This document shows positions 16,672-24,261 of a DNA stretch of 64,000 nucleotides, piece by piece. The position numbers and the translations under genes are program-made. The notes under the pieces are model-generated. The model was given only the letters and a program-made list of their open reading frames with translations, searched no databases and was not told the DNA's origin. Source of the DNA: Actinospica robiniae DSM 44927 (lineage in GTDB: Bacteria > Actinomycetota > Actinomycetes > Streptomycetales > Catenulisporaceae); assembly GCF_000504285.1 (NCBI RefSeq), contig NZ_KI632511.1:9716154-9780153 (forward strand), given 5' to 3'. Every line of letters begins with the position of its first letter. Within the stretch, counting starts at the first letter, position 1.

Positions 16672-17586
16672 TCAAGCGGAGCGGATCATGCCTTCCTGGG
16701 CGACGGTGGCCAGGTGGCGGTGGTCGCGGGTGAAGAAACGGCCGGTGCCCAGACCGCGTCCCGACTCGGCGCTCGCGGCGTCCTGGACGTAGAGCAGCCA
16801 GTCGTCGAGCCGCGCGGGCCGGTGGAACCACATCGAGTGGTCGAGGCTCGCGGTGACCAGCCCGGGTTCGGCCCAGGGCAGGCCGAGCACCCGGAGTACG
16901 GGTTCGAGGATGGTGTAGTCGCACACGTACGCCAGCGCGGCCAGGTCGCGCTGGGCGTCGTCGAGCCCGGCGACCGGGCGCAACGGGTCGAACGGCTTGA
17001 TCCAGACGGCCTGGTGCGGCGCGCGTCCGCCGTCGACCTCGAGGTACACCGGTCCCGGCACGTGCCGCATGTCGAAGCCGCGGCCGCCGGACCAGTACGC
17101 CTTGGAGGTCTCGGTCATCGTGCCGCCTGACCGGTCGGCGAGGTAGTCCGCAGAGCTGGGCACGTCCTCGGGATCAGGCACGCCCTCGGCGAGTTCGGGC
17201 TCGAACATGCCGCCGGGCTCGCCCGCGGCGAAGTTGGCCAGGCACGCGAAGACCGGCTTGCCGTTCTGGTAGCCGCGTACCTGCCGGGTGCTGTAGCCGC
17301 GTCCGTCGCGCAGCACCTCCACCTCGTAGCGCACCGCGGCGCCGATGTCGGCCGGGCGCAGGAAGTAGCTGTGCGCGGAATGCAGGACCTTGCCGTCGGT
17401 CACCGAGCGCATCGCGGCCGCGGCGGCCTGGGCGACCAGGTCGCCGCCGTACGCCTTGGGCCACGGGCAGGGCTGGGTGACGGCGGTGAAGGCCAGGTCG
17501 AAGTGCTCGGGCTCGACCGGCGTCAGCGTGAGCGCGGCGGTGACGAGCTCGGAGGTGGCCGCCGCCTCGGTGGCGGGCCGGGTCAC
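16672..17586 (-). CDS. tesB: Acyl-CoA thioesterase II (TesB family)
   Basis: Double hot-dog thioesterase of 304 residues. It contains the TesB-typical YGGDLVAQAAAAAM, HSAHSYFLRPADI, the helix with RQVRGYQNGKPVFACLANF and the C-terminal SLDHSMWFHRP ... DDWLLYVQDAASAESGRGLGTGRFFTRD. The substrate is uncertain; within this cluster it may release CoA from an intermediate or prevent CoA sequestration. The start is GTG 17586, overlapping the cupin stop by 4 bases (GTGA), so the two genes are translationally coupled. Confidence 0.9.
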   Translation of the reverse strand: MTRPATEAAATSELVTAALTLTPVEPEHFDLAFTAVTQPCPWPKAYGGDLVAQAAAAAMRSVTDGKVLHSAHSYFLRPADIGAAVRYEVEVLRDGRGYSTRQVRGYQNGKPVFACLANFAAGEPGGMFEPELAEGVPDPEDVPSSADYLADRSGGTMTETSKAYWSGGRGFDMRHVPGPVYLEVDGGRAPHQAVWIKPFDPLRPVAGLDDAQRDLAALAYVCDYTILEPVLRVLGLPWAEPGLVTASLDHSMWFHRPARLDDWLLYVQDAASAESGRGLGTGRFFTRDHRHLATVAQEGMIRSA

Positions 17587-18065
17587 CGGTTCAGCCAGTC
17601 ACGCAGCTCGTCGTCGGCCACGTCGGGCAGGTTGACCACGATGTTCTCCGGCGTGCGGGTGGTCATCCAGACCAGCGGCTTGTTGCGGTCGAGGTTGCAC
17701 TCGACGTGCGGCATGAACGGCGGGACGAACACCCAGTCGCCCTCCGCCATGTCGAGGTAGTCCTCGAACTTCTCGCCGAAGTAGATCCGGGCCCGGCCGG
17801 AGAGCACGTAGCCGCCGGTCTCGGCCTCGCCGTGGTGGTGGGTGACCGACCGGTAGCCCGGCTCGTTGCTGACCTTGCCGAACCACAGCCGCCGCGCCGG
17901 GGTGTGCTGGATGCTCACGCCCGACACGCGCACCGCGCCGCCCGAGTCGGCGGTGTTCCCGCTCTCCGAGCCGGCCCGGGTCACCACCGGCGCGACGATG
18001 CCGCTGGGCAGCCGGTACATCGAGTTGTCGCCCTCCAACTGGTACTTGCTGAAGTCAGGCTCCAT
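17583..18065 (-). CDS. Cupin-domain protein, probable metal-dependent dioxygenase or isomerase of the aromatic pathway
   Basis: A small single-domain cupin of 160 residues. Motif 1 is VTHHHGEAETGGYVLSGRAR (two or three His and a Glu as metal ligands) and motif 2 is GDWVFVPPFMPHVECN (His ligand), consistent with an Fe(II)- or Mn(II)-binding site. In an aromatic degradation operon this could be the ring-cleavage dioxygenase, although it is shorter than the bicupin gentisate dioxygenases (about 350 residues), so another role is possible. ATG 18065 has GGAG 8 bases upstream; it is the first gene of the leftward transcript. Confidence 0.75.
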   Translation of the reverse strand: MEPDFSKYQLEGDNSMYRLPSGIVAPVVTRAGSESGNTADSGGAVRVSGVSIQHTPARRLWFGKVSNEPGYRSVTHHHGEAETGGYVLSGRARIYFGEKFEDYLDMAEGDWVFVPPFMPHVECNLDRNKPLVWMTTRTPENIVVNLPDVADDELRDWLNR

Positions 18066-18181
18066 GGCAGGGGCTCCGTTCCGTTTCAGGCCTTGATGTA
18101 TCTCGTATTTTTCACTGTCGTCATGTAAAGTCAATACCCAACGCCGCCCCGAGTTCCCATCCCACCCAGACGGAGGCCCGC
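18066..18181. promoter_or_regulatory. Divergent promoter region of the aromatic-acid cluster
   Basis: A 116-base AT-richer gap between the leftward (cupin) and rightward (RidA) transcripts. On the minus strand, TTGACT (18129-18134), a 17-base spacer and AAAATA (18106-18111) form a good -35/-10 pair for the cupin operon. The same region is the natural site for control by the PaaX-family regulator encoded at 19573; no clear long palindrome could be fixed. Confidence 0.6.
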
Positions 18182-18616
18182 ATGCCGCCCCTCGCCGTGA
18201 ACCCGCCGTCCCTGCCCGCGCCCCGCGGCTACTCGCACGGCACGCTGGCCGGGACCACGCTCCACCTCGGCGGCCAGACCGCCCTGGACGCCGAGATGCG
18301 GATCGTGCCGGGCGGCATCGTGGCGCAGTTCCGGCAGGCCTTCGGCAACGTGCTCACCACCCTGCGCGAGGCCGGCGGCGAGCCGGAGGACCTGGTCAGC
18401 GTGACCATCTACCTCACCGACATCCCGGACTACCAGGCCCACGGCAAGGAGATCGGGCAGGTCTGGCGGGAGCTGGCCGGGCCGGTCTACCCGGCCATGG
18501 CCGGCATCGGCTGCACCGCGCTGTGGCAGCCCGAAGCCATGATCGAGATCCTCGGCGTGGCCGAGATCCCGCCGCACCGGCTGCGGGTGCCCGCCCAGCC
18601 AACCGATCTCGCGTAA
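18182..18616 (+). CDS. RidA/YjgF family enamine-imine deaminase
   Basis: A 144-residue RidA-fold protein; members hydrolyse reactive enamine/imine intermediates to ketones and ammonia, and related enzymes act as 2-aminomuconate deaminases. Visible family features are LHLGGQTALDAEM near the N terminus, the central VAQFRQAFGNVLTTLREAGGEPEDLVSVTIYLTD and PAMAGIGCTALWQPEAMIEI; the usual catalytic Arg before the A/T-x-V-x-V segment is not obvious, so specificity may differ. Its presence supports a nitrogen-containing intermediate, favouring anthranilate as substrate of the cluster. First gene of the rightward transcript. Confidence 0.85.
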   Translation: MPPLAVNPPSLPAPRGYSHGTLAGTTLHLGGQTALDAEMRIVPGGIVAQFRQAFGNVLTTLREAGGEPEDLVSVTIYLTDIPDYQAHGKEIGQVWRELAGPVYPAMAGIGCTALWQPEAMIEILGVAEIPPHRLRVPAQPTDLA

Positions 18617-18655
18617 CCCTGACGCCCGACAATCATCCGAGAGGACAATCCTCAG

Positions 18656-19561
18656 ATGAAGCTCGCCACCCTCCGCGTCCCCGGACCGGCCGGCAGCGCC
18701 GCCCCCGCCACCCGCGCCGTCCGCCTGGACGAGCGCGCTGGCGTCCTCGCCGACCTCGACGCGCCCGACCTCGGCGCCTTCCTGGCCCGCCCCGACTGGC
18801 GCCGGCGCGCGCAGGCCGCCACCGCCGACGCCGGCGGCCGGACCTACCCCGTCGCCGGCGCGGCGTTCGCGCCGCTCGTGCCGCAGCCCTCGAAGGTGGT
18901 GTGCGTCGGCCTGAACTACCGCAACCACATCCTCGAGATGGGCCGCGACCTGCCCGCCTACCCAACCCTGTTCGCGAAGTTCGCCGACAGCCTCACCGGC
19001 CCCGGCGACGAGATCGCCCGGCCGGCCGAGAGCGAGCACTTCGACTGGGAGGCCGAGCTCGCCCTCGTCATCGGCAAGCCGGTCCGCCGCGCCGTCGGCG
19101 CGGACGCGGAGGCCGCCATCGCCGGGTTCACCGTGCTCAACGACGTCACCTGCCGCGACTGGCAGTACCGCACCCAGCAGTGGCTGCAGGGCAAGGCCTG
19201 GGACTCGTGCACCCCGTTCGGGCCCTACCTCGTCACCCCGGACGAGCTGCCCGGCGGCGTGCGCCCGCAGCTCGAGGTCACCCTCGAGCTCGACGGCGAG
19301 ACCATGCAGCACGACTCCACCGCCGACCTGCTCTTCGACCCGGTCGCGCTGGTCGAGTACGTCTCCACGGTGGTCCGGCTCAACCCCGGCGACGTCATCG
19401 CCACCGGCACCCCCGGCGGCGTCGGCCACGCCCGCAAGCCCGCGCGCTACCTGGACGGCGGATCGCTCATGGTCACCCGGATCGAGGGCATCGGCGAGCT
19501 GCGCAATCGCATCACCGGTCCGCACGCTGCGCACATGCCGCACCCGGACCCCACCGACTAG
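18656..19561 (+). CDS. Fumarylacetoacetate hydrolase (FAH) family protein
   Basis: A 301-residue FAH-fold hydrolase/decarboxylase, likely acting on a ring-cleavage product such as a fumaryl- or maleyl-pyruvate analogue. The family core is clear: KVVCVGLNYRNHILEMG, PTLFAKFADSLTGPGDEI, FDWEAELALVIGKPVRRA with the divalent-metal Glu pair, GFTVLNDVTCRDWQ, GKAWDSCTPFGPYLV, and the C-terminal PGDVIATGTPGGVGHARKPARYL. The exact substrate cannot be told from sequence. It is downstream of RidA and upstream of the PaaX gene in one direction and with short gaps. Confidence 0.88.
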   Translation: MKLATLRVPGPAGSAAPATRAVRLDERAGVLADLDAPDLGAFLARPDWRRRAQAATADAGGRTYPVAGAAFAPLVPQPSKVVCVGLNYRNHILEMGRDLPAYPTLFAKFADSLTGPGDEIARPAESEHFDWEAELALVIGKPVRRAVGADAEAAIAGFTVLNDVTCRDWQYRTQQWLQGKAWDSCTPFGPYLVTPDELPGGVRPQLEVTLELDGETMQHDSTADLLFDPVALVEYVSTVVRLNPGDVIATGTPGGVGHARKPARYLDGGSLMVTRIEGIGELRNRITGPHAAHMPHPDPTD

Positions 19562-19572
19562 GGTTGGCCGCC

Positions 19573-20421
19573 ATGACGAGCGAGGCGGGGGCACCGGCGG
19601 AGCGCGAGCGTGAGACGCGCCTGGGCCCGCAGATCCTGAGCGTGTTCGGCCTGTACGCACGCAGCGAGGACAACTGGCTCTCCGTCGCGTCCCTGGTGCG
19701 CCTGATGTCCGACCTCGGCCTGGACGAGCGCGCCGTGCGCTCGGCGATCTCGCGGCTCAAGCGCCGCGGCGTGCTGCGCCCCGAGCGCCACGCCAAGTCC
19801 GCCGGCTACTCGCTCGAGGGCGGCACGCTCGAAATGCTCGCCGAAGGCGACTCGCGCATCTTCGAGCGCGTCCGCGCCGGCGCCGAGGACGGCTGGCTGC
19901 TGGTGGTCTTCTCCGTGCCCGAGTCCGAGCGCGAGAAGCGGCACGAGCTGCGCGCGACCCTGACCCGGCTCGGCTTCGGCACCGCCGCGCCCGGGGTGTG
20001 GATCGCCCCGGGCAACCTGGCCGACGAGGCCCGCCGCACCCTGGAACGCAGAGGCCTGGCAGGCTATGTCGACATATTCGCTGGCGACCACATCGCCTTC
20101 GGCGAGCTGCGTTCCAAGGTGCGCCAGTGGTGGGACCTTGACGAGCTGACCGGCCTGTACGCCGACTTCCTGCGCCAGTACCGCCCCGTGCTCGACCGCG
20201 CGGCGGCCGACGGCACCACGCCGCTCGAAGCCTTCCAGACGTATATCCCGATGCTGACACAGTGGCGCCGCCTGCCCTACCGCGACCCCGGCCTGCCGCT
20301 GCGCCTGCTCCCGCCCGGCTGGAGCGGCGAAAGCGCCGGCGTGCTCTTCGACGAGCTGAACAAGACCCTCAGCGGCCCCGCTCGCGAGCACGCCATGGCC
20401 GTCATCCACAGCGAAGGCTGA
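19573..20421 (+). CDS. PaaX family transcriptional repressor
   Basis: A 282-residue regulator with the PaaX layout: winged helix N terminus (QILSVFGLYARSEDNWLSVASLVRLMSDLGLDERAVRSAISRLKRRGVL), central ferredoxin-like domain (WLLVVFSVPESEREKRHELRATLTRLGFGTAAPGVWIAPGN) and C-terminal domain with YRDPGLPLRLLPPGWSG. PaaX-type repressors respond to aryl-CoA thioesters such as phenylacetyl-CoA; here the natural inducer would be the aryl-CoA made by the clustered ligase. TAGGGT overlaps the upstream stop codon 8 bases before the ATG and could serve as the -10 of a leaderless transcript. Confidence 0.9.
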   Translation: MTSEAGAPAERERETRLGPQILSVFGLYARSEDNWLSVASLVRLMSDLGLDERAVRSAISRLKRRGVLRPERHAKSAGYSLEGGTLEMLAEGDSRIFERVRAGAEDGWLLVVFSVPESEREKRHELRATLTRLGFGTAAPGVWIAPGNLADEARRTLERRGLAGYVDIFAGDHIAFGELRSKVRQWWDLDELTGLYADFLRQYRPVLDRAAADGTTPLEAFQTYIPMLTQWRRLPYRDPGLPLRLLPPGWSGESAGVLFDELNKTLSGPAREHAMAVIHSEG

Positions 20422-20483
20422 AGCAGGCGCCGAACTCAGACCGGCGCTTGACGGTTCCGTAAAACACGGCTGATGATGAATTC

Positions 20484-20861
20484 ATGCAGGGGGAGCTTTC
20501 TCGCCGCGTCCCGTGGGGGGTCGCCGCATTATTCGCCATCATCGTTGGCGTCGCAGGGTTCTGGATCGGCCACCATGTCGGGTCGTCGCGGCAGACGCAG
20601 GTCATCAGCGGCACCGTCTCGACCGTCGGCGGGCAGCCGGGACAGCCTCCCACCGAATTCGCCGTCACACTCGACGGAACGGACACGACGGAGGGCTATG
20701 GAATCGGGCAGGTGCCGTGGACGAAAGGCGACGATTCCACCATTAACATGGGCAGCACGCCTTCGTGTATCGCGACCGGCGAGCATGTGATCTTCGGCGT
20801 TATCGCCGTGACGTTCCAAGGCTCCACGAGCTCGCAAGTGACCTGGGCTGAGTGCCGGTGA
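20484..20861 (+). CDS. Small membrane-anchored exported protein, unknown
   Basis: The 125-residue protein has one N-terminal membrane segment (about 11-29, VPWGVAALFAIIVGVAGFWIG) and a soluble, probably extracytoplasmic domain with two cysteines near the C terminus (CIATGE and AECR). No recognisable family. A TTGACG (20448-20453), 17-base spacer and TGATGA (20471-20476) could form its promoter, which would make the message almost leaderless. It may be a singleton. Confidence 0.55.
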   Translation: MQGELSRRVPWGVAALFAIIVGVAGFWIGHHVGSSRQTQVISGTVSTVGGQPGQPPTEFAVTLDGTDTTEGYGIGQVPWTKGDDSTINMGSTPSCIATGEHVIFGVIAVTFQGSTSSQVTWAECR

Positions 20862-20870
20862 GGTGACATG

Positions 20871-21323
20871 TCACTGTTGATTCGCTGCTGACCGCCGGCT
20901 CTCGATTCGCGCGACCGCAGCGTCGTAGAACTCCCAGCCATCGAGTTCGATCACTGCATCGCCGATGCTGATGCCTCGTGCTTCCGCCTCGTCGAGCACG
21001 GCCCGGGCCGCGCCCGGCTCGTTGAGGTTGAGGTGGCGCCCGTCCGCCGTGCCGACGACGCCGCCTGGCCCGATCCCGTCCGGCACACTGCGCCCGGCGC
21101 CTTGCCGGAAGGTGATCAGGAGCCTGCCATGCGTGCCATGTCGCCGCAGCACGAGGATTTCGCGGCAGTCCTGGTAGCGGCCGGCCGTCGAGTCGGACGG
21201 GTTCGCCAGGTGCTCATGCCGAACCGACCAGAGAAACACCTCGTCACCGACGAGCAGGCGCCGCGCTTTCTTCCCGGTCCGGATCACTCGCGCAGCATAC
21301 GTTCTCCGGCATAATGGGCGCAT
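20871..21323 (-). CDS. Conserved-looking hypothetical protein
   Basis: The 150-residue protein has no signal peptide or membrane segment. Its N-terminal part (VGDEVFLWSVRHEH) and the following REILVLRRHGTHGRLLITFRQ suggest a small beta-rich domain; the C-terminal third is helical (GAARAVLDEAEARGISIGDAVI). I do not recognise the family. ATG 21323 has AGGAG just upstream; GTG 21287 is an alternative. The gene is divergent from the next one with only 20 bases between starts. Confidence 0.5.
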   Translation of the reverse strand: MRPLCRRTYAARVIRTGKKARRLLVGDEVFLWSVRHEHLANPSDSTAGRYQDCREILVLRRHGTHGRLLITFRQGAGRSVPDGIGPGGVVGTADGRHLNLNEPGAARAVLDEAEARGISIGDAVIELDGWEFYDAAVARIESRRSAANQQ

Positions 21324-21343
21324 GTTCTCCTGCCGAAAGGGCC

Positions 21344-21838
21344 ATGCCGCGTAAGCGGCCGAGCGCGCTGCGAGCGCGCGCCAGTGAACCTCGACCCCGG
21401 GCTTGGGCTGTCGACCAACCCGTCATCGACCGGCTGTCCACGGAGACGAGCGCCGCGATCCGCGTGATGGAGTCGCAGCACCCGTATATCAGCTACCACC
21501 GCTTCGAACCCGGCACGGTCGCCGGGCATCTCGTCGCCTATCGCAGATTCCTGCGAAAACCGGGTCGGCGGGAGCTCGTCGCCGCCTACATGCCCTCGTG
21601 CCCCGGCTGCCAGTACGACGACGTCGCCGTGGTCCGAGACGCGCTCGAGGAAGCCACCCGTCTGCTCCGGGGTCGACCGCGCACCGAACTCCACCGCGTC
21701 TTGGCCGCGCTGGACGCGGACTTCGCCCGGCGAACCCGCCCGGACCCCGACCCGTCCGCCTGGAGCTGGTACGACGGGACGCCGAAGGCGTGGTGGCATC
21801 GGCGGATCTACGCAACGAGCGCCTCGCGACCGATGTGA
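21344..21838 (+). CDS. Hypothetical protein with CxxC motif
   Basis: The 164-residue soluble protein is rich in Arg. It contains a CPGC motif (C86, C89) within AYMPSCPGCQYDDVAVV, possibly a metal knuckle or redox pair. A clear helical segment follows (RDALEEATRLLRGRPRTELHRVLAALDADFARR). No family recognised. ATG 21344 follows AAAGGG with suitable spacing; the in-frame ATG at 21314 would overlap the divergent gene. Confidence 0.5.
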   Translation: MPRKRPSALRARASEPRPRAWAVDQPVIDRLSTETSAAIRVMESQHPYISYHRFEPGTVAGHLVAYRRFLRKPGRRELVAAYMPSCPGCQYDDVAVVRDALEEATRLLRGRPRTELHRVLAALDADFARRTRPDPDPSAWSWYDGTPKAWWHRRIYATSASRPM

Positions 21839-21933
21839 CCAGGCGCACGGGGGCGCGCGCGGACGGAGCAGAAGGCTGCCGCGCGCGGGGTGGGCCGGCG
21901 AGAATTCGGTGCCGTATCGGCAATATTTCCGTT

Positions 21934-22410
21934 ATGCGGCTGACGTCATGGAAGACCGGAATGGCGCTGTGCGTCGTGGTTGCCTGCGCCTCCGCCGTCG
22001 GCGGCGGCCTCGCCGGAACCTCCGCCCCGCCCGACCCCGCGGCCGCCTCGCCGCTGCCGAACGGCGAGAGCGGCTGCGAGATCGTCGAGCCTCCGCAAGG
22101 CCTGCTGAGCCTGCGCGAAGGCATGGTCGTCGGCGCCGTCTCCTTCCGCTGCGCCGCCGGCTACAGCCCCGCGGATGTGCGTATCAGCCTCGAGTTCCAC
22201 GATCCGTACGGCTTCGGCTGGTCGATCGTCCTCGACCAGGCGACCGCCAAGCTCTCCGGCGGCGTCTACCAGGCCGCCACCGCCTGCCGCCCGGGAATCT
22301 GGGCCCTGATCCCCTCCTTCGGGACCCTCCCCGCCGGCGGCGGCGCCGAGTACCTCGTGATGCTCGGCGCGCCGCTGATCGTCACGACAGAGGACTGCGA
22401 ACTCGTCTAG
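21934..22410 (+). CDS. Secreted protein with four cysteines, unknown
   Basis: The 158-residue protein has a signal peptide (positive MRLTSWK, hydrophobic 9-27, likely cleavage after GTSA at about 31). The mature part has cysteines 48, 73, 118 and 155, which could form two disulfides, and a beta-rich pattern (VRISLEFHDPYGFGWSIVL). It is not a lipoprotein: no lipobox at the cleavage region. The start codon has no obvious ribosome site. Function unknown. Confidence 0.55.
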   Translation: MRLTSWKTGMALCVVVACASAVGGGLAGTSAPPDPAAASPLPNGESGCEIVEPPQGLLSLREGMVVGAVSFRCAAGYSPADVRISLEFHDPYGFGWSIVLDQATAKLSGGVYQAATACRPGIWALIPSFGTLPAGGGAEYLVMLGAPLIVTTEDCELV

Positions 22411-22435
22411 GTGCCACGGATCGTGCGGTCGTCGA

Positions 22436-22855
22436 CTATGACGACGCGGCGGGTGACAGCGAGCCGACCCCGGCATCGGCGCACTCGTCGTCCTGCTCGA
22501 GCGACCCTCCGGCGATGGCGATCGCACCGACGACCACGCCGTCGCGCCGGATCAACCGGGCGGCCCTGCCCGCCACTATGGGTGTTCCGGCCACGTCGAC
22601 TATCTGCGCGAACACCGCAGGGTAGGCCTGCTGCAGGCGCATCAGGTCAGCGTCGTCGCGACGGAACAGGGCGACGCTGGCCGCCTTCGCCGGGGCGATG
22701 CGCGCCGACATGGGAGACGCACCGTCCATGCGATCGAGAACCTGCAGGTGCCCGCCGTCGTCGACGATGGCGATCGTGACCTTCGCGCCGAGCCTGTCGG
22801 CGTGTTCGCGGACCCGGTCGCTGACCGCCCGCGCCTCGTCCAGGGTGAGTGACAT
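22436..22855 (-). CDS. GlcG/HbpS family haem-binding-like protein
   Basis: The 139-residue protein is of the GlcG/HbpS (DUF336) type: LTLDEARAVSDRVREHADRLGAKVTIAIVDDGGHLQVLDRMDGAS near the N terminus, PAKAASVALFRRD in the middle, and a conserved glycine-rich IVAGRAARLIRRDGVVVGAIAIAGGS end. HbpS itself is a secreted haem-degrading sensor partner; this copy lacks a signal peptide. ATG 22855 has a GGAGGGG site. It is divergent from a MarR gene and shares an operator-rich 94-base gap with it, so MarR control is very likely. Confidence 0.85.
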   Translation of the reverse strand: MSLTLDEARAVSDRVREHADRLGAKVTIAIVDDGGHLQVLDRMDGASPMSARIAPAKAASVALFRRDDADLMRLQQAYPAVFAQIVDVAGTPIVAGRAARLIRRDGVVVGAIAIAGGSLEQDDECADAGVGSLSPAASS

Positions 22856-22871
22856 CGTTCCCCTCCAATAT

Positions 22872-22929
22872 CTTGGGATGACCAACCTTGGTGTCACCAA
22901 GCATATCAGTGTTCCTTGGGCGAGCCAAG
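22872..22929. promoter_or_regulatory. Three CTTGG-N5-CCAAG palindromes in the MarR/HbpS intergenic region
   Basis: Sites: 22872-22886 (CTTGGgatgaCCAAc, one mismatch), 22887-22901 (CTTGGTGTCACCAAG, perfect 7-1-7) and 22915-22929 (CTTGGgcgagCCAAG). The first two abut; the third is centred 28 bases from the second. Size and symmetry suit a MarR dimer, and the position fits auto-repression plus control of the divergent gene. Confidence 0.8.
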
Positions 22930-22949
22930 AGATTGGCTAGACTGCGCGC

Positions 22950-23381
22950 ATGGAGATGGGAGAAGCGCCGACCCGGCTGCGTAACAAACCGAGCTGGCTG
23001 CTCAACAAGGCTTCCGCGCGGGCGCACAGGGCCATCGTGGAATCGATGACCGCTCTCGATGGGCACGCCCACCACTTCGCGATCCTCGCCGCGCTCGACG
23101 AGTTCGGCCCGGACAGCCAGGTCCGGATCGGCCAACGGTGCGGCATCGACCAGAGCGACATGAACACGATGCTCAATGAGCTGATCGAGCGAGGCCACGT
23201 CGCGCGCACCCAAGACCCCAGCGACCGCCGCCGCAACCGCATCACCCTGACCGCCGCCGGGCAACGCCGGCTCGAAGAGCTCGACGCGACGCTTACCGGG
23301 GCCCAAGGCGACATCCTGCGCGACTTATCGCCCACCGAGCGCGACACCCTCACCCGGCTGCTCACCCGCATCCTCGAGTAA
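22950..23381 (+). CDS. MarR family transcriptional regulator
   Basis: Winged-helix repressor of 143 residues: LAALDEFGPDSQVRIGQRCGIDQSDMNTMLNELIERGHVARTQDPSDRRRNRITLTAAGQRRLEEL contains the recognition helix and the wing with the D-x-R-x-R signature of MarR proteins. These typically bind phenolic or oxidant ligands and control adjacent divergent genes. Three palindromic half-site pairs immediately upstream (22872-22929) are its likely operators. Confidence 0.92.
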   Translation: MEMGEAPTRLRNKPSWLLNKASARAHRAIVESMTALDGHAHHFAILAALDEFGPDSQVRIGQRCGIDQSDMNTMLNELIERGHVARTQDPSDRRRNRITLTAAGQRRLEELDATLTGAQGDILRDLSPTERDTLTRLLTRILE

Positions 23382-23497
23382 GCGGGTTCGAGTAGGGGGT
23401 CGCCGGCGGTTGTCCGAGGCCGTGATGCGGCAGTCCCAGTAGCTTGTAATTCAGCATCCTGTCTCGATACTATTATTTCAGGTATCGGGGGAGGGGA

Positions 23498-23842
23498 ATG
23501 AAAGTGGCAGAGCCCGTGGATCTGAGGGCTGCGATCGCCGGCGCCCGAGCGCACGGTGTGGCCGCATTCGGTGCCGCGCTGGCCCTCGGCGGCGTCGTCC
23601 TGGGATGCGTTCCCGTGAGTGTGGGGGTGAGTCTGCAGCAGTACGCCTGCGGGTCGGCATTCTCCTCTGGCGAGCACATCTACGTCGGGTCGCTCGGCTC
23701 GATCGACCAGTGTCAGGCCGCACGCGCTGCGCGACAGCTGCCGGTGGGCGTCATCATCTGCCTGGGGGTAGCTCTTCTGATCGCCGGACTGGTTACGCGG
23801 AGATCGCTGTCCAGGCAGGCGAGGCGCCTCGGCGTACGGTGA
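23498..23842 (+). CDS. Small two-helix membrane protein, unknown
   Basis: The 114-residue protein has two predicted membrane segments (about 20-45 and 80-100) joined by an extracytoplasmic loop with two cysteines (C51, C72) that could form a disulfide, and a basic C-terminal tail (RRSLSRQARRLGVR). No family recognised. GGGGGAGGGG precedes the ATG. The upstream region is AT-rich with a cgatac...gtatcg inverted pair that may belong to its promoter. Confidence 0.55.
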   Translation: MKVAEPVDLRAAIAGARAHGVAAFGAALALGGVVLGCVPVSVGVSLQQYACGSAFSSGEHIYVGSLGSIDQCQAARAARQLPVGVIICLGVALLIAGLVTRRSLSRQARRLGVR

Positions 23843-23961
23843 TCGATCGCCGTCGGTGTCCGATTAGTTGACCAAGCCCGATCCTCCGTCAGGAGCCGTG
23901 CCGACACGAGCCCGCTTGCTGCGCATTGATGATGAGCGTTGGTGGGGCGTGGGATGACGTG

Positions 23962-24255
23962 TCGGGTCAGGGTGTGGGCGGCCGCTTCGCGTCGCCTGGT
24001 TCGTCTGACCACCCGCCCACCCGTTGCGTAGCGGGGCGGCCTGCGGTTTCAAGATCTCGCCTCCGGCGCGGGCCCTTCCCTCGGAGAGAGATGCCGGAGT
24101 CTGTGGGGTGGTGTGGTTGGTGGGGCGGGCTGGGGTTCGGGGTGGTGGGGTTGCGGGGGCGTGCTCTCTCCTCGGTCGGTCCCCGGAGGCAATCAGGAAC
24201 CTGCCGGGAGGTCAAGCGGCGGTGACTTGGGCTGATGCTCGATTCTGCAGGGCGC
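23962..24255. repeat. Left arm of a long imperfect inverted repeat
   Basis: This stretch recurs in reverse orientation at about 26622-26937 with high identity and a few small indels. Long identical blocks include ccttccctcggagagagatg, ggggcgggctggggttcggg and gtgacttgggctgatgctcg. It contains no credible gene; translations in all frames are low-complexity. Confidence 0.8.
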
Positions 24256-24261
24256 CGCTTG

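Noticed and set aside
12387-16733. A very long open frame on the plus strand opposite the aromatic-acid cluster
   Set aside because: It is the antisense of the clearly coding monooxygenase and ligase genes, a usual artefact of high GC at third positions; its translation is low-complexity and matches no fold.
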